Assembly: GCF_036345915.1 (NCBI RefSeq)
Contig: NZ_CP107785.1
Coordinates: forward strand, 1,984,001-2,048,000
DNA: 64,000 nt
Source: Nocardia sp. NBC_00565
Lineage (GTDB): Bacteria; Actinomycetota; Actinomycetes; Mycobacteriales; Mycobacteriaceae
Direction: 5' to 3'
Positions 1 through 9,128 of the stretch are shown piece by piece. Numbering within the stretch: the stretch's first letter is position 1; the number at the start of each line of letters is the position of its first letter. A program made the translations under genes and the position numbers. The notes under the pieces are model-generated. The model did not search any database, was not told where the DNA came from, and saw only the letters and a list, made by a program, of their open reading frames with translations.

Positions 1-151
1 ACTCCGCCCGCTTCTCAGCCGTGGCGAAGGAAAACAGCCGAAGCCGCTCATCCCACAGCGCGGGCGCGGCGTACGGCAGGCCGTCAACGGAGTCGGTCAC
101 CGGGAACAGGGTAGTAGCGGGTCGGTCGCGGCCTACAAGTCCGACCCCCAT
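1..151 (-). CDS. Partial hypothetical protein (N-terminal ~50 residues)
   Basis: An open frame on the minus strand starts at an ATG at 149-151 and runs off the left edge. The visible part begins MGVGLVGRDRPATTLFPVTD and contains the stretch PYAAPALWDERLRLFSFATA, which has the composition of a real actinobacterial protein. It lies 45 bp downstream of the MazF-like gene on the same strand. I do not recognise the family, and no clear ribosome binding site precedes the ATG, so the start may lie elsewhere. The competing plus-strand frame over this interval looks like an antisense shadow (serine/arginine-rich). Confidence 0.35.
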   Translation of the reverse strand, partial: MGVGLVGRDRPATTLFPVTDSVDGLPYAAPALWDERLRLFSFATAEKRAE

Positions 152-196
152 TCGGCGTGGCTGCGTCCGGTTTGCCCCTGTTCGCTCCAGGGTGCG

Positions 197-541
197 TCAG
201 AGGTCGAACCGGGCCCGCACTCCGATCTTGACCTGGTCGAGCACTTCCGGAGCAAGATCACCGACGTGTTCGGTGAAACTGTCCTTGGCGACGATCGCGA
301 TATCGTACAGTGCGATCACCCGCGTGCCCTCGGGCATTGCGACAGTGAGCAATTGGTGCCGTGACGGTACCTCGCGAGCCTCCCGCACCGGCGCCGCGAC
401 CAGCATGGGGCGCTGCCGGATCACCACATCGGAGTCGACGACGACCACGGTTGCGCGCCGCCCGGAGATCGGGCTGACGAGATTCCAAACCTGGCCTTGA
501 TGTGTGCGGGACCGCGCCAGGCTGCGTATCCCGGGCCGCAT
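197..541 (-). CDS. PemK/MazF-like toxin-fold protein (tentative)
   Basis: About 114 residues from the ATG at 541. The pattern resembles the MazF/PemK fold: a GQVW motif where toxins have RGEVW, a hydrophobic VVVVDSD strand where toxins read PVVVLSSD, and a C-terminal helix (LAPEVLDQVKIGVRARFDL). MazF-type proteins are mRNA endonucleases paired with a small antitoxin. No antitoxin gene is visible next to it, and its first ~20 codons overlap a MarR remnant on the other strand, so the original upstream partner may have been lost by rearrangement. The start is uncertain because no ribosome binding site stands out. Confidence 0.45.
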   Translation of the reverse strand: MRPGIRSLARSRTHQGQVWNLVSPISGRRATVVVVDSDVVIRQRPMLVAAPVREAREVPSRHQLLTVAMPEGTRVIALYDIAIVAKDSFTEHVGDLAPEVLDQVKIGVRARFDL

Positions 542-719
542 CCGAACACGACCGCGGCAGCGCCTCACTACAGCTCACCGGCCACGGCGATCTCTGCTCG
601 CGGACGCGCGGGACTATCAACGTCGAGTCTTCGCCGGCCTCACCGCCGACTGGAGCCCCGACGACCGGCAGCGCTGTGCCGACTATCTCCACGGTGTAGC
701 GGATCAACTGCGGCGGTGA
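520..719 (+). pseudogene. 3' remnant of a MarR-family regulator, frameshifted
   Basis: Two overlapping frames together read as the C-terminal half of a MarR winged-helix regulator. The first (from about 520) gives the wing and following strand, GCVSRAASEHDRGSASLQLT. Near 585-592 the reading must move to the next frame, which gives LLADARDYQRRVFAGLTADW and the dimerisation helix WSPDDRQRCADYLHGVADQL to a stop at 719. The N-terminal dimer helix and the recognition helix are absent. It is therefore 5'-truncated and also carries a frameshift, and cannot make a working regulator. Confidence 0.6.
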
Positions 720-763
720 CCTTCCGGAATTACCCAGCCTGCGGGCGCAGCCGCTCGGTGGAT

Positions 764-3700
764 CTACTTCGCGGGCGGCGGGGATAAGAGGCGGCGGAGC
801 AAGGTCTTGGCTTGTTCGATGACCGCGTCTATGCCGTTGTGGGCGGGCATGTTCGGGTCGGCAATGTCGAGAACTCGGCCCAGGTTGTTCAGGGCGAACT
901 CCATGTCGCGGAGGGCTCGGGGGCTGGCCGGGTCTGTCTCCAAGAGATCCTTGGCGATCGAGAGGGCTTCTCGATAGACCTCAACGGCGGTGTCGAGATC
1001 GGCTTCGCGTTCGGCGGTTTGGCCGATGGCGGACAGGATCAGGGCGACGTCGCGATGCAGTTGAGGGTTGTCCGGGTCGTTGGCGGCTAGGCGGCGCGCC
1101 AAGACCAGGGCTTCGGTGTTGTGGCGGAAGGCCAGGGTGTAGGCGCCGGTCGCGGCGGCTACCTTGGCCAGTTGGTGGTGGGAGATGCTGAGGTCGCGTT
1201 GTTTTTCGGTGTTGGTGGGGTCGGCGGTGGCGAGTTGTCGTGCCAGGGTGAGGGATTGGGTGTAGTGGTGGTCGGCGGCCAGGTAGTCGCCGGTGCATAT
1301 GGCGAGGTCGCCGAGTTTGTCGTGCGAGATGCTGAGGTCGCGCTGATTTCGGGCGTTGCGCGGGTCGGCGTCGGCGAATCTGCGGTGGATGGCCAGGGAT
1401 CGGGTGTAATGCGACAGGGCGGTGTCGAGTTCGCCGAGTTGCAGGGCGACATCGCCGGAGCGGTTGAGGGCAATGGCCAGGTCGCGTTGGTATTCGGCAT
1501 TGCCGGGGTCCTTCTCGGCGAGTTCGCGGTGGATGGCCAGGGATTCGGTGAAGAAGTTGGCTGCTTCCTCGGGGGTTTCGAAAAGTAGCGCGGTGTCGCC
1601 GATCTGCTGCATGGCGATGGCGACGTCGCGCGCGATTTCGGTATCGCCGGGATCGGCCCGCGACAGTTCATTACTGATGAGGAGCTTCTCGAGGTAATGG
1701 CGGCTGGCGGTGTCGCCGTGTCCAGCGCGCATGGCGAGGTCGCCGAGTTTGCCGTGGGCGATGGCCAGACCGCGGCGAGATTCGGCGGCGTCGGGGCCGA
1801 TGTCGGTGAGATCACCATGCACGGTGAGGGATTCGGTGTAGAGCCGATGGGCGCCGTCGAGATCCGCGGTGAGCACGGCCAGGTCGCCGAGCCGGATGCA
1901 GGCGTTGGCGAGGTCGCGGCGCAGGTCGACCCGGGTGGCGTCGTTATCGGCGAGAGCCCGGCGGATCGCGACCGCCTCGGTGTGGTGGGCGAGTGCGGCG
2001 GTGAGATCGCCGGTGCGTACCGCGATATCGCCGAGGCTTTCCAGGGCGCGGCTGAGGACCTGTTGCATCTCGACGCTGTGCGGTTCGGTGCGGGTGAGAT
2101 GCCGTGCGGTGCGCAGAGATCGGCTGTAGTGCTCGCGGGCGGTGCCGAGGTCACCGGCCAGCATGGCGAGTTCGCCGAGGGTGTCCAGGCCGACGACAAG
2201 GGCGCGCCTGGCTTCGGCGCTGCCCGAGGAGAACTGCACTCGGGCACGCAGCACGTCCACGAGCGCGGTCTGGCGATCCGTTGCGGCCCTGAGGTTTCCG
2301 GTTCTGCGCAGCGCGCGTACCTCGCGTTCGGCGAGCTCGATATAACCGTGGGTGTCGGTGGGCAGGGTGGGCATGATCTCGCCGAGCAGAGCGGCGACTT
2401 GTAGTTGGTCCAGCTCCCGGCAGAATGGCGCGGCGAGTTCGGTCAGCTCCGGATACCGGCCCGCGGCGAGCAGATGACCACATGCCTCGCTGAAGTCGTC
2501 GAAATCCCGGAAACCAGCTGAGATTCGGGCGGTCCGCATCGCATAGGCCCGGCTGTGGCGGCGGATTCGGTCCGCGCCCTGATGCGCGTCGAGCGCCTGG
2601 GCGACCCACGGGTGCACGAGATAGCGATCGTCATCGGTGGTCAGTAGCGTGAGTCCGAGCAGCGTGTCGATGGCCGCCATGGCGTCGCGGCGATCGGTTC
2701 GTGTCGCGTCGGCCCCGAAACGCGCGTGGATGATGTCCAGATCGCGCAGGGGCGCGCGGGACAGCGAAATCTGCAGCAGCAGTTCGCGTTCGGCCGGTCC
2801 GAGCAGCTCCAGCAGCGCGTCCATCAAGATGTCCCGCGTGCCGAGTACCACCGCGGTATCCAGGCTTTCGGCCAATGTCCGGTCCTGGCCGAGATCGACG
2901 TCGTGTGCGTCGGCCAGCCGACGCAACTTCTCGCCGACCGGACGTAACGTGCCGTCCCCACCGCGCAACAGCGCGTCGACGAATTCGATGAGCCGCGGAT
3001 GCCCACCGATGGTGCGCGCGACGAGCTGACGCTCATCCGGCCGCAGACCGCTGATCTGGGGCAGCCGCAGAAACATTCGCTTCAGCTCCGCCGGACTCAA
3101 CGGCGTCAACCCGACCTCCGTGAGACCGGAGCCGCCGGGGATCGGATAGCGACATGTGACCAGCAGTTTTCCCGTCGCCGCCACCCGGCACAACTGCGAA
3201 AACTGTTCACCGAAGCCGGGGTCCAGGAATTCCGCACCGCCCGGCCGCGTCAGATTCTGCTCGAAATCATCGAACAGCAAGAGCAATCGGCTGCCGGCCA
3301 GTAACCGATGGATATGCTTCAGCGCCTGTGCGTCGCCGACGCGGCCGAGCGCATCGGCCACCGCTCGCAACGCCGGATCATCCTGGATCGCCGCGCGTAC
3401 CGCCGTACACAACGCCGACGGATTCCATTGCCCCACATGCTCGGCGATATGCCACCCGCGCTCGCGCATTCGCGCGGCCACACGTCCGGCAACCGCCGTC
3501 TTCCCGAGCCCACCCATCCCGGTGATCACCACACCGGGGCCGCCCCGTGGCGTGTCGAGCATCCGCACGATATCGCGCACCGCCCCGCGACGGCCGATCA
3601 GATACCCGACCGGTAACTCGCGCACCGTCGCACCGCTCGGCGCTTGCGTGCGCCGACCCAGCGCCCGCGGCGGTGCGAGATGATTCCAGAGCGGCCGATC

Positions 3701-4717
3701 CGCGACTCCGGTGAGCAGTGTCGGCACAAACCACTCCGGCGGCACCACGGCTCCTTCGTTGAGCCGCCGCTGCTCGAGGAAATACCGCGCCTGCCCCAGG
3801 GCAAAAGCAACTGACCGGTCGGGATGCGTGGACAGCATGGCGTAGAACGACTTCGCCAACAGCGTGGCGTAGTCATCGGTGACCCGAGTCTGCATGACGA
3901 GCACCCGCTCGACACCCCCATTGATCAACGTCCGCGCCAAACCCGCAGGCCCACCGTCGACTCCACCGCAACTCGACAGCACCACCAACGGCAGCGTCCG
4001 CTCGGCCGCCCGCAGCGCCGCGATGAGATCCGCCGCCGCGACCGGATCCGGATCGCCGTCCTCGCTCTCCAACTCCAGCATCGTCGCCGACCCGTGCGCA
4101 CTCAGATGCAGCACCTGGAACTCCTCGGCCCGCAGCGCGGCGGTGATCTGCGACAGCGCGGCGACTTCCAGAATCCGCACCCCGCCGCCACCCGCGGTCG
4201 GCACCTGCGATACCGCGTCCAGGATCGCCTGCATCTCGGCTTCGACGTCCAATGGCGCACTGGCCGTGCGGGTCTCGGTCGGTGCGGCGACGGCGGCGAG
4301 CACCTTCAACGGTCCCGCCATGAGCATCGGCGCGGCCGCGGCACCGGAATGCCTGCGCGAGACGACCACATTCGGCCGCGTGGCCAGCGGTATGTCATCG
4401 GCGAGAACGAGCATTTCATAGGGCAACAGCATCGTGTCGTCGTCCACGTCGAATACGATCTCGGTATCGGAGCCATCGACGAGCAGCGTCAGCTGCCGGG
4501 CCGTCCGCGCGTCGAACAGCGCGTCACGCAGGGCCTTGCCGATCTGAATGACGGTGCGACGCACCGTTTCCGGCTGACCGCCCAGCCCATGCCAGGCCGA
4601 CGCCACCGGTTCCGGTAGCGGCGCGACCCATTCGCCGATGGGCGCATCCGCCGCCAGCACCCTGGTCCGCAAGGATTCGCCCGCATCGCGACGCACCATG
4701 ACGCGAACTCGATTCAT
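764..4717 (-). CDS. CHAT-protease / STAND NTPase / TPR protein
   Basis: A 1317-residue multidomain protein. Residues ~90-340 form a CHAT (caspase-like) peptidase: the catalytic His is in HLSAHG (His208) and the Cys in VLSSCGG (Cys250). A P-loop NTPase of the STAND/NB-ARC type follows, with Walker A GMGGLGKT (400-407) and Walker B LLLLFDDFEQ (~477-486). Residues ~850-1300 are consecutive ~50-residue tetratricopeptide repeats sharing motifs such as LGDLA and DLAIA. Proteins with this plan are sensor-effectors: the TPR array recognises a trigger, NTP-driven assembly follows, and a protease is activated. It begins 48 bp downstream of an XRE-TPR regulator on the same strand, so the two are probably co-transcribed. 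The trigger and protease target cannot be read from sequence. Confidence 0.88.
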   Translation of the reverse strand: MNRVRVMVRRDAGESLRTRVLAADAPIGEWVAPLPEPVASAWHGLGGQPETVRRTVIQIGKALRDALFDARTARQLTLLVDGSDTEIVFDVDDDTMLLPYEMLVLADDIPLATRPNVVVSRRHSGAAAAPMLMAGPLKVLAAVAAPTETRTASAPLDVEAEMQAILDAVSQVPTAGGGGVRILEVAALSQITAALRAEEFQVLHLSAHGSATMLELESEDGDPDPVAAADLIAALRAAERTLPLVVLSSCGGVDGGPAGLARTLINGGVERVLVMQTRVTDDYATLLAKSFYAMLSTHPDRSVAFALGQARYFLEQRRLNEGAVVPPEWFVPTLLTGVADRPLWNHLAPPRALGRRTQAPSGATVRELPVGYLIGRRGAVRDIVRMLDTPRGGPGVVITGMGGLGKTAVAGRVAARMRERGWHIAEHVGQWNPSALCTAVRAAIQDDPALRAVADALGRVGDAQALKHIHRLLAGSRLLLLFDDFEQNLTRPGGAEFLDPGFGEQFSQLCRVAATGKLLVTCRYPIPGGSGLTEVGLTPLSPAELKRMFLRLPQISGLRPDERQLVARTIGGHPRLIEFVDALLRGGDGTLRPVGEKLRRLADAHDVDLGQDRTLAESLDTAVVLGTRDILMDALLELLGPAERELLLQISLSRAPLRDLDIIHARFGADATRTDRRDAMAAIDTLLGLTLLTTDDDRYLVHPWVAQALDAHQGADRIRRHSRAYAMRTARISAGFRDFDDFSEACGHLLAAGRYPELTELAAPFCRELDQLQVAALLGEIMPTLPTDTHGYIELAEREVRALRRTGNLRAATDRQTALVDVLRARVQFSSGSAEARRALVVGLDTLGELAMLAGDLGTAREHYSRSLRTARHLTRTEPHSVEMQQVLSRALESLGDIAVRTGDLTAALAHHTEAVAIRRALADNDATRVDLRRDLANACIRLGDLAVLTADLDGAHRLYTESLTVHGDLTDIGPDAAESRRGLAIAHGKLGDLAMRAGHGDTASRHYLEKLLISNELSRADPGDTEIARDVAIAMQQIGDTALLFETPEEAANFFTESLAIHRELAEKDPGNAEYQRDLAIALNRSGDVALQLGELDTALSHYTRSLAIHRRFADADPRNARNQRDLSISHDKLGDLAICTGDYLAADHHYTQSLTLARQLATADPTNTEKQRDLSISHHQLAKVAAATGAYTLAFRHNTEALVLARRLAANDPDNPQLHRDVALILSAIGQTAEREADLDTAVEVYREALSIAKDLLETDPASPRALRDMEFALNNLGRVLDIADPNMPAHNGIDAVIEQAKTLLRRLLSPPPAK

Positions 4718-4765
4718 CGCCCACCCCTAACCACCAGCGATGAAACCAAAACTACGCCCGAATGA

Positions 4766-5998
4766 TCACTCGGGCGACAGCGTCCGCAACTGGTCCAGAT
4801 ACACCCGGGTGCGCGGATCGCCGGGGAACCGCTCGATGATCTCCCGCGCCGCCTCGCCCGCGATCCACATCAGCGACGGCAGCGACCGGCGCTTCCCGGC
4901 GAAGGCCCGCATGCCCTCCTCCAGTGCGAGCTCCAGATCCCGATCGCGCACGGCGACGACAGCGAGAGTCAGATGAGCCTCGGAGACCCGCATCGGATTG
5001 CGCACCGTGCCATCGGCCCTTGTCGAGTTGCGGATCACCTCGCGCGCATAGGATTCGGCGAGCCGATCCTCGCCGGCCACCCGGCAGCAGTCCATCGCGT
5101 AGAAGTCGAACTTCTGCGGATCGACCACGAAATGGTTGTCCAGATTGGTCGGATGGTCGAGTCGCTCGAGGATAGCTCGGCCCTGGTTCAGCGATGCATC
5201 TACCTCGTGTCGATCGCCGAGCCGGGCCCATGCCTTCGCACGTTGAGCGGACAACTGGACGCCGACGCCAAGTTTGCTGGTGGCCGCCAGCGCCGGGTCG
5301 ACCGCTTCGATCGCGCCGCGATAGTTGCCCTGGGTCAGCGCGAACCAGGCCGCCATTTCCGCAGCCCAGCCGGTGATCTCGGCGTTCTCCGACTCCCGGC
5401 CGAGTGAGTGCGCCGCGCGTCGGGTGGCTTCGGCGGTGGTGCGCCTGCCGAGGTCGTAGTCCACGCAACCGACCAGCAGCGCGACCCAACCGGCCAGTAC
5501 GAGGATTTCCCGATGCTGCGATAGCGTCAGTCGGCCGTCCAGGAGTGAGGTGATGCGGCGCAACCAGGACGTGCCCTCGGTGTGCAGATTGTGCGGATCG
5601 GCGAAGGGATACTCGCAACACAGCCGCTCGGCGGTGATGCGAATGGCGTCCAGGGTGGCGGTGGAGACGTCCGACATCCGCAGTCGGCCAATGAACTCCA
5701 GCGTGTCCATTCCAGTGGCCGAAAGCAGCTCATCGTCCCGGTTAGGGCGATTTTTCGGGAAGAACGCCGCCGTCACCGTATCGAATGCGGCCGCGATGAT
5801 AGGGGCATAGAAATCATCCGGTCGCGACTCGCCCGACTCCCAACGACGCCAGTTGCGCAAGAGGGTACTGTCCGTCGGCAGGTTGTGCGAAGACTTCGCG
5901 CGCATCACACGGACGGCGTCGGCTTGTGACCACCCCCGCGCATCGCGTTCGGAGCGCATTCGGACAGCCCAGACGGGTCGATCGTCTCCAGCGGCCAC
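4766..5998 (-). CDS. XRE-family regulator with TPR-like C-terminal domain
   Basis: 410 residues. The N-terminus (~10-70) is a helix-turn-helix of the XRE/Cro type (ERDARGWSQADAVRVMRAKS, then LRNWRRWESGESRPDDFYAP). The rest is helical and alanine-rich with TPR-like repeats, as in the large actinobacterial class of one-component regulators whose TPR part senses a peptide or protein. The ATG is at 5998. It is the first gene of a two-gene minus-strand unit with the CHAT-STAND protein and is divergent from the resolvase-like gene. It probably controls the downstream effector, but this is inferred from position only. Confidence 0.8.
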   Translation of the reverse strand: MAAGDDRPVWAVRMRSERDARGWSQADAVRVMRAKSSHNLPTDSTLLRNWRRWESGESRPDDFYAPIIAAAFDTVTAAFFPKNRPNRDDELLSATGMDTLEFIGRLRMSDVSTATLDAIRITAERLCCEYPFADPHNLHTEGTSWLRRITSLLDGRLTLSQHREILVLAGWVALLVGCVDYDLGRRTTAEATRRAAHSLGRESENAEITGWAAEMAAWFALTQGNYRGAIEAVDPALAATSKLGVGVQLSAQRAKAWARLGDRHEVDASLNQGRAILERLDHPTNLDNHFVVDPQKFDFYAMDCCRVAGEDRLAESYAREVIRNSTRADGTVRNPMRVSEAHLTLAVVAVRDRDLELALEEGMRAFAGKRRSLPSLMWIAGEAAREIIERFPGDPRTRVYLDQLRTLSPE

Positions 5999-6230
5999 AT
6001 CTGTAGTATCTCATCAGTTAACGCTCGGTGGCCCGAATAGGGCATACAGATGTCACTGGGTTGACAGCTGCACTCGCAGTTTTGCGTCCTACATGATGGA
6101 TATGGGCGCGGAAGGTTTGCCAAGCCCCATATTTAAGAACATCTGCTCTTGCAAGTGCGCAGCACCCCTCGGCGACGAGGGTGATCCACTAAAAGAGAAC
6201 AGCGAGATCCCCAATCCAACGGAGGTTCGG

Positions 6231-6536
6231 GTGGAAGCGTTGATCTATGGATACGTGCGTGACGATCTGGCCGATGGCCAAAGTGCAGAGCTAGAGGATG
6301 CGATGAGCAGCCTCGCCCGCGAAGAAGGGCTCTGCTTCGCCGCAACATTCCATGAATCGACTTCCGGTGATGGCACGGCGTTCGCCGAGCTGACCCAGGA
6401 GCTCAAGCGGGCTGACGCGCACCACGTTGTGGTGCCGTCACTCGATCACTTTGCCGGCCAGACGATTCCGCGAGACATTCTGATCGCGAAGTTGGCCCAG
6501 GATGCCGCGGCCCAAGTGTGGACCGTCGAGGAGTGA
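6231..6536 (+). CDS. Small resolvase-N-terminal-like protein
   Basis: A 101-residue protein from a GTG at 6231, chosen because GGAGG lies six bases upstream and similarity begins here (VEALIYGYVRDDL). The fold resembles the catalytic domain of serine recombinases: the GYVR strand, a helix carrying SLAREEGLCF, and the ADAHHVVVPSLDHF strand-turn. There is no DNA-binding tail, and the catalytic serine expected after the first strand is not evident. Stand-alone proteins of this kind are common in Streptomyces and Nocardia and are probably not recombinases. Its last 99 bases are antisense to the 3' end of the adenylation-acyltransferase gene. Confidence 0.6.
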   Translation: MEALIYGYVRDDLADGQSAELEDAMSSLAREEGLCFAATFHESTSGDGTAFAELTQELKRADAHHVVVPSLDHFAGQTIPRDILIAKLAQDAAAQVWTVEE

Positions 6537-9029
6537 TCTCTTAGCGATAGCGCGCTTCGCGGACAGGCGTCGCACTCCTGCCACCATCCGCGCCCCGAGC
6601 ACACCGGCGCCGAGCGATGCGAGCAACGCCAGGACATGGTGTTGCCCGAACAGCGGATACACCTGCCAGTGCAGCAGATAGACGAACAGTGAGCTGTCGG
6701 CCAATATCGCTGCGGCCCCGGCGATCAGCGCCGGAACGCGTACCGCGGGCAGCCAGATCAACAAGAGCAGTCCGGCCATGACGAGCCGCTCCCGATCGAT
6801 GACGCCGAAATAGCCGGGCACCGAAACGAGCAGTACCGCGCTCACCAGCAGCCGCTGCCAGATCGTCGTAGCCTTCGCCGCGGCCCAGCCGAGCGCGAAG
6901 AACCAGCAGGCCAGCGGAGAAAAGGGCACCTCGGCCTTCGGGTAGAGCCCGAACGACTGGTACCGGAACACCAGCGTGAGCGCGACCACCCCCAGCGCGA
7001 ACCAGAACGGCTCGCGCCGCTGCAGCGCATCGACGAACGGCACGCGGATCAGCAACGCGGCCACGATCATGAACAGCACCAGCACCTCGATGAACCACAG
7101 GTGCCCGGCGGTATCGCTGTCGTGCGGCCCCAGAATCTTGTTGAGCAGCAGCACGTTCTGCCAGCCGTAGTAATCGGAGAACAGCAGCGTGAGCGCCACC
7201 CAGCCGGCCGTCGGGACGGCGATGAGCGCCACCGTGCGCAACGCGTGGCGCAACCGTTCGGCGCGTTCGGATCCGGTCACCGCGAAGCGGGCGAAGTTGA
7301 ATCCCGCGACGCCGAGCAGGACGTGCGCGGCGCCCCACGCGATGAACAGGCCGATATGTGAACTGGCGATCAGCACGATGCCGACCGCGCGCAGCAGCGT
7401 GCCGGTATCGAGTGATCGGCCGAAGATGGTGGGGTGGCGCGGAATCGCCGATAACTCGGCGACGGTGCGGTGCGGCCAGTCCGACGGGAGCCGCCCGAGT
7501 GCCCGTTCGAGGCGGGCGGCGGTGGTCACGTAGGACAGCGAGTTGCCGCCGAGATCGACGAAGGTGCTGTCGGGGCGGATCAGGGCCGGATCCAGGCCCA
7601 GCGCAACGGCATACAGGGCCGCAATGTCGCGGGGCATCGGGTCCGTCGGCGTCGGTGCGGTGAGCAGTCGGATGGCCGGGTAGTCGGGTTTGCCGGTGGG
7701 CAGGCGGGGTATCTCGTCGACCGCACAGGCCTGGATGGCGGCGGCGGGTAGTCCGGACAGCCGGGCCGCCGTCCCGGTGAGCGAGTCGTCCGCGTTCTCG
7801 GCCGCGATGACCAGCTGGTCGCCGGTATCGGTGCAGCAGGCCGTGAAACCGGCCGCGGCCAGTCCGGATTCGACGTGTTGCAGGTCGATGCGCAGGCCGA
7901 AGATCTTGGCGAAGCGGCTGCGCCGGCCGACGACCTGGTACAGACCGTCCGGTGTGCGCCGGGCCAGATCGCCGGTGCGCAGGCCGTCCACGGTGTGGCC
8001 GATGGCCAGATCGCGCGGGCAGGTGGCGTAGCCCATCATCACGTTGGGGCCGTGATACACCAGCTCGTGAGCGTCCCCGTGGTCATCGATCGGCTCGAGG
8101 GTGAATCGGCCGCCGGTAATCGGCACACCGATGCAGTCCGGGTGTTTTCCGGCCAATTCCGGTGGCAGATAGGCCATTCGCGCGGTGGCCTCGGTCTGGC
8201 CGTACATGACGAAGAAGTCCCATCCGGCGCGCTGGCCGAGACGGGCATACGCGCGCACCCGCTCGGGTGCGAGGCGCCCGCCGGCCTGGGTGATGTAGCG
8301 CAGATCGGGCAGGCGCATGCGATCGAAGCCGATGCGGTCGAGCAGGTCGATGGTGTACGGGACCGCCGCGAACGAGGTGACCCGGTGGACGCGCACGTCG
8401 TCCCAGAACTCGTCATCGACAACCGACCGCTCGGTCAGCAACAGGCTCGCACCGCGCAGCAGATGACTGTGCACGACCGACAGGCCGTAGCAATAGAACA
8501 TCGGCAACGTCGTCGCCGCGCGATCCTCGGGCCCGATGGACAGGTACTCGGCGATCGAGGAGGCATTGGCCAGCAGGTTCCGCGCCGACAGCCGCACCAG
8601 TTTCGGCGAACCGGTCGAGCCCGAAGTGCTCAGCAGCAGCGCGAGATCCGGGTGCAGTCGATGCGCGGAGACCGCGCGCCGGACCTCCGGTGTGTCGCCG
8701 TCGATCACGACATCGGGATCGTAGGTCGCCAGCAATTCATTGGTGATCTCGGCGGCGAGCAATACGACGCAGCCCGCGCTCAGCGCGCCGAGATACGCGA
8801 CGAGCGAGTCGATATCGTTGCGCGCCGCGAGCGCGACGAGCCGCCGGTTCGGTCCGAGCTGTCGCGCGTACTCCTCGACGAGCGCCGCCAGCTGCGCATA
8901 GGTGATCCGTTCCGAACCATCCGGCACCGATTCCGCTGCTGTGACGGCCGCCGATGGAGATCGAGAGCAAAGGACGGCGATCCGGTCGTCGAAATGGCGA
9001 AGGTGCGCGACGATCCGGTGAATAGTCAC
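6438..9029 (-). CDS. Adenylation domain - carrier domain - membrane acyltransferase fusion
   Basis: 863 residues. Residues ~1-460 are an AMP-forming acyl/aminoacyl-activating enzyme: P-loop STSGSTGSPK (134-143), YGQTEA (276-281), RTGDLARR (351-358) and the C-terminal lysine motif PTGKPDY (K447). Residues ~465-530 are a phosphopantetheine carrier domain with the attachment serine in DLGGNSLS (Ser497). From ~550 there are roughly nine or ten membrane helices resembling an acyltransferase-3 module (ASSHIGLF at the first helix, LLHWQVYP near the end). The simplest reading is that an acid is adenylated, tethered to the carrier and passed to a membrane acyltransferase for export or surface acylation. 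The substrate is unknown. The last ~33 residues are antisense to the resolvase-like gene and look like an unnatural extension. Confidence 0.8.
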   Translation of the reverse strand: MTIHRIVAHLRHFDDRIAVLCSRSPSAAVTAAESVPDGSERITYAQLAALVEEYARQLGPNRRLVALAARNDIDSLVAYLGALSAGCVVLLAAEITNELLATYDPDVVIDGDTPEVRRAVSAHRLHPDLALLLSTSGSTGSPKLVRLSARNLLANASSIAEYLSIGPEDRAATTLPMFYCYGLSVVHSHLLRGASLLLTERSVVDDEFWDDVRVHRVTSFAAVPYTIDLLDRIGFDRMRLPDLRYITQAGGRLAPERVRAYARLGQRAGWDFFVMYGQTEATARMAYLPPELAGKHPDCIGVPITGGRFTLEPIDDHGDAHELVYHGPNVMMGYATCPRDLAIGHTVDGLRTGDLARRTPDGLYQVVGRRSRFAKIFGLRIDLQHVESGLAAAGFTACCTDTGDQLVIAAENADDSLTGTAARLSGLPAAAIQACAVDEIPRLPTGKPDYPAIRLLTAPTPTDPMPRDIAALYAVALGLDPALIRPDSTFVDLGGNSLSYVTTAARLERALGRLPSDWPHRTVAELSAIPRHPTIFGRSLDTGTLLRAVGIVLIASSHIGLFIAWGAAHVLLGVAGFNFARFAVTGSERAERLRHALRTVALIAVPTAGWVALTLLFSDYYGWQNVLLLNKILGPHDSDTAGHLWFIEVLVLFMIVAALLIRVPFVDALQRREPFWFALGVVALTLVFRYQSFGLYPKAEVPFSPLACWFFALGWAAAKATTIWQRLLVSAVLLVSVPGYFGVIDRERLVMAGLLLLIWLPAVRVPALIAGAAAILADSSLFVYLLHWQVYPLFGQHHVLALLASLGAGVLGARMVAGVRRLSAKRAIAKRSLLDGPHLGRGILGQLRDQNVSRNRLAGKVIE

Positions 9030-9128
9030 CGGAAAAGTCTAGATGGCAAGCCTTTCCTCACCTACACGTGGCCCCATGGCGAACTTCCGGTGAACTACGT
9101 GGACCAGAACCGCAGCGGCTCGAACGGA

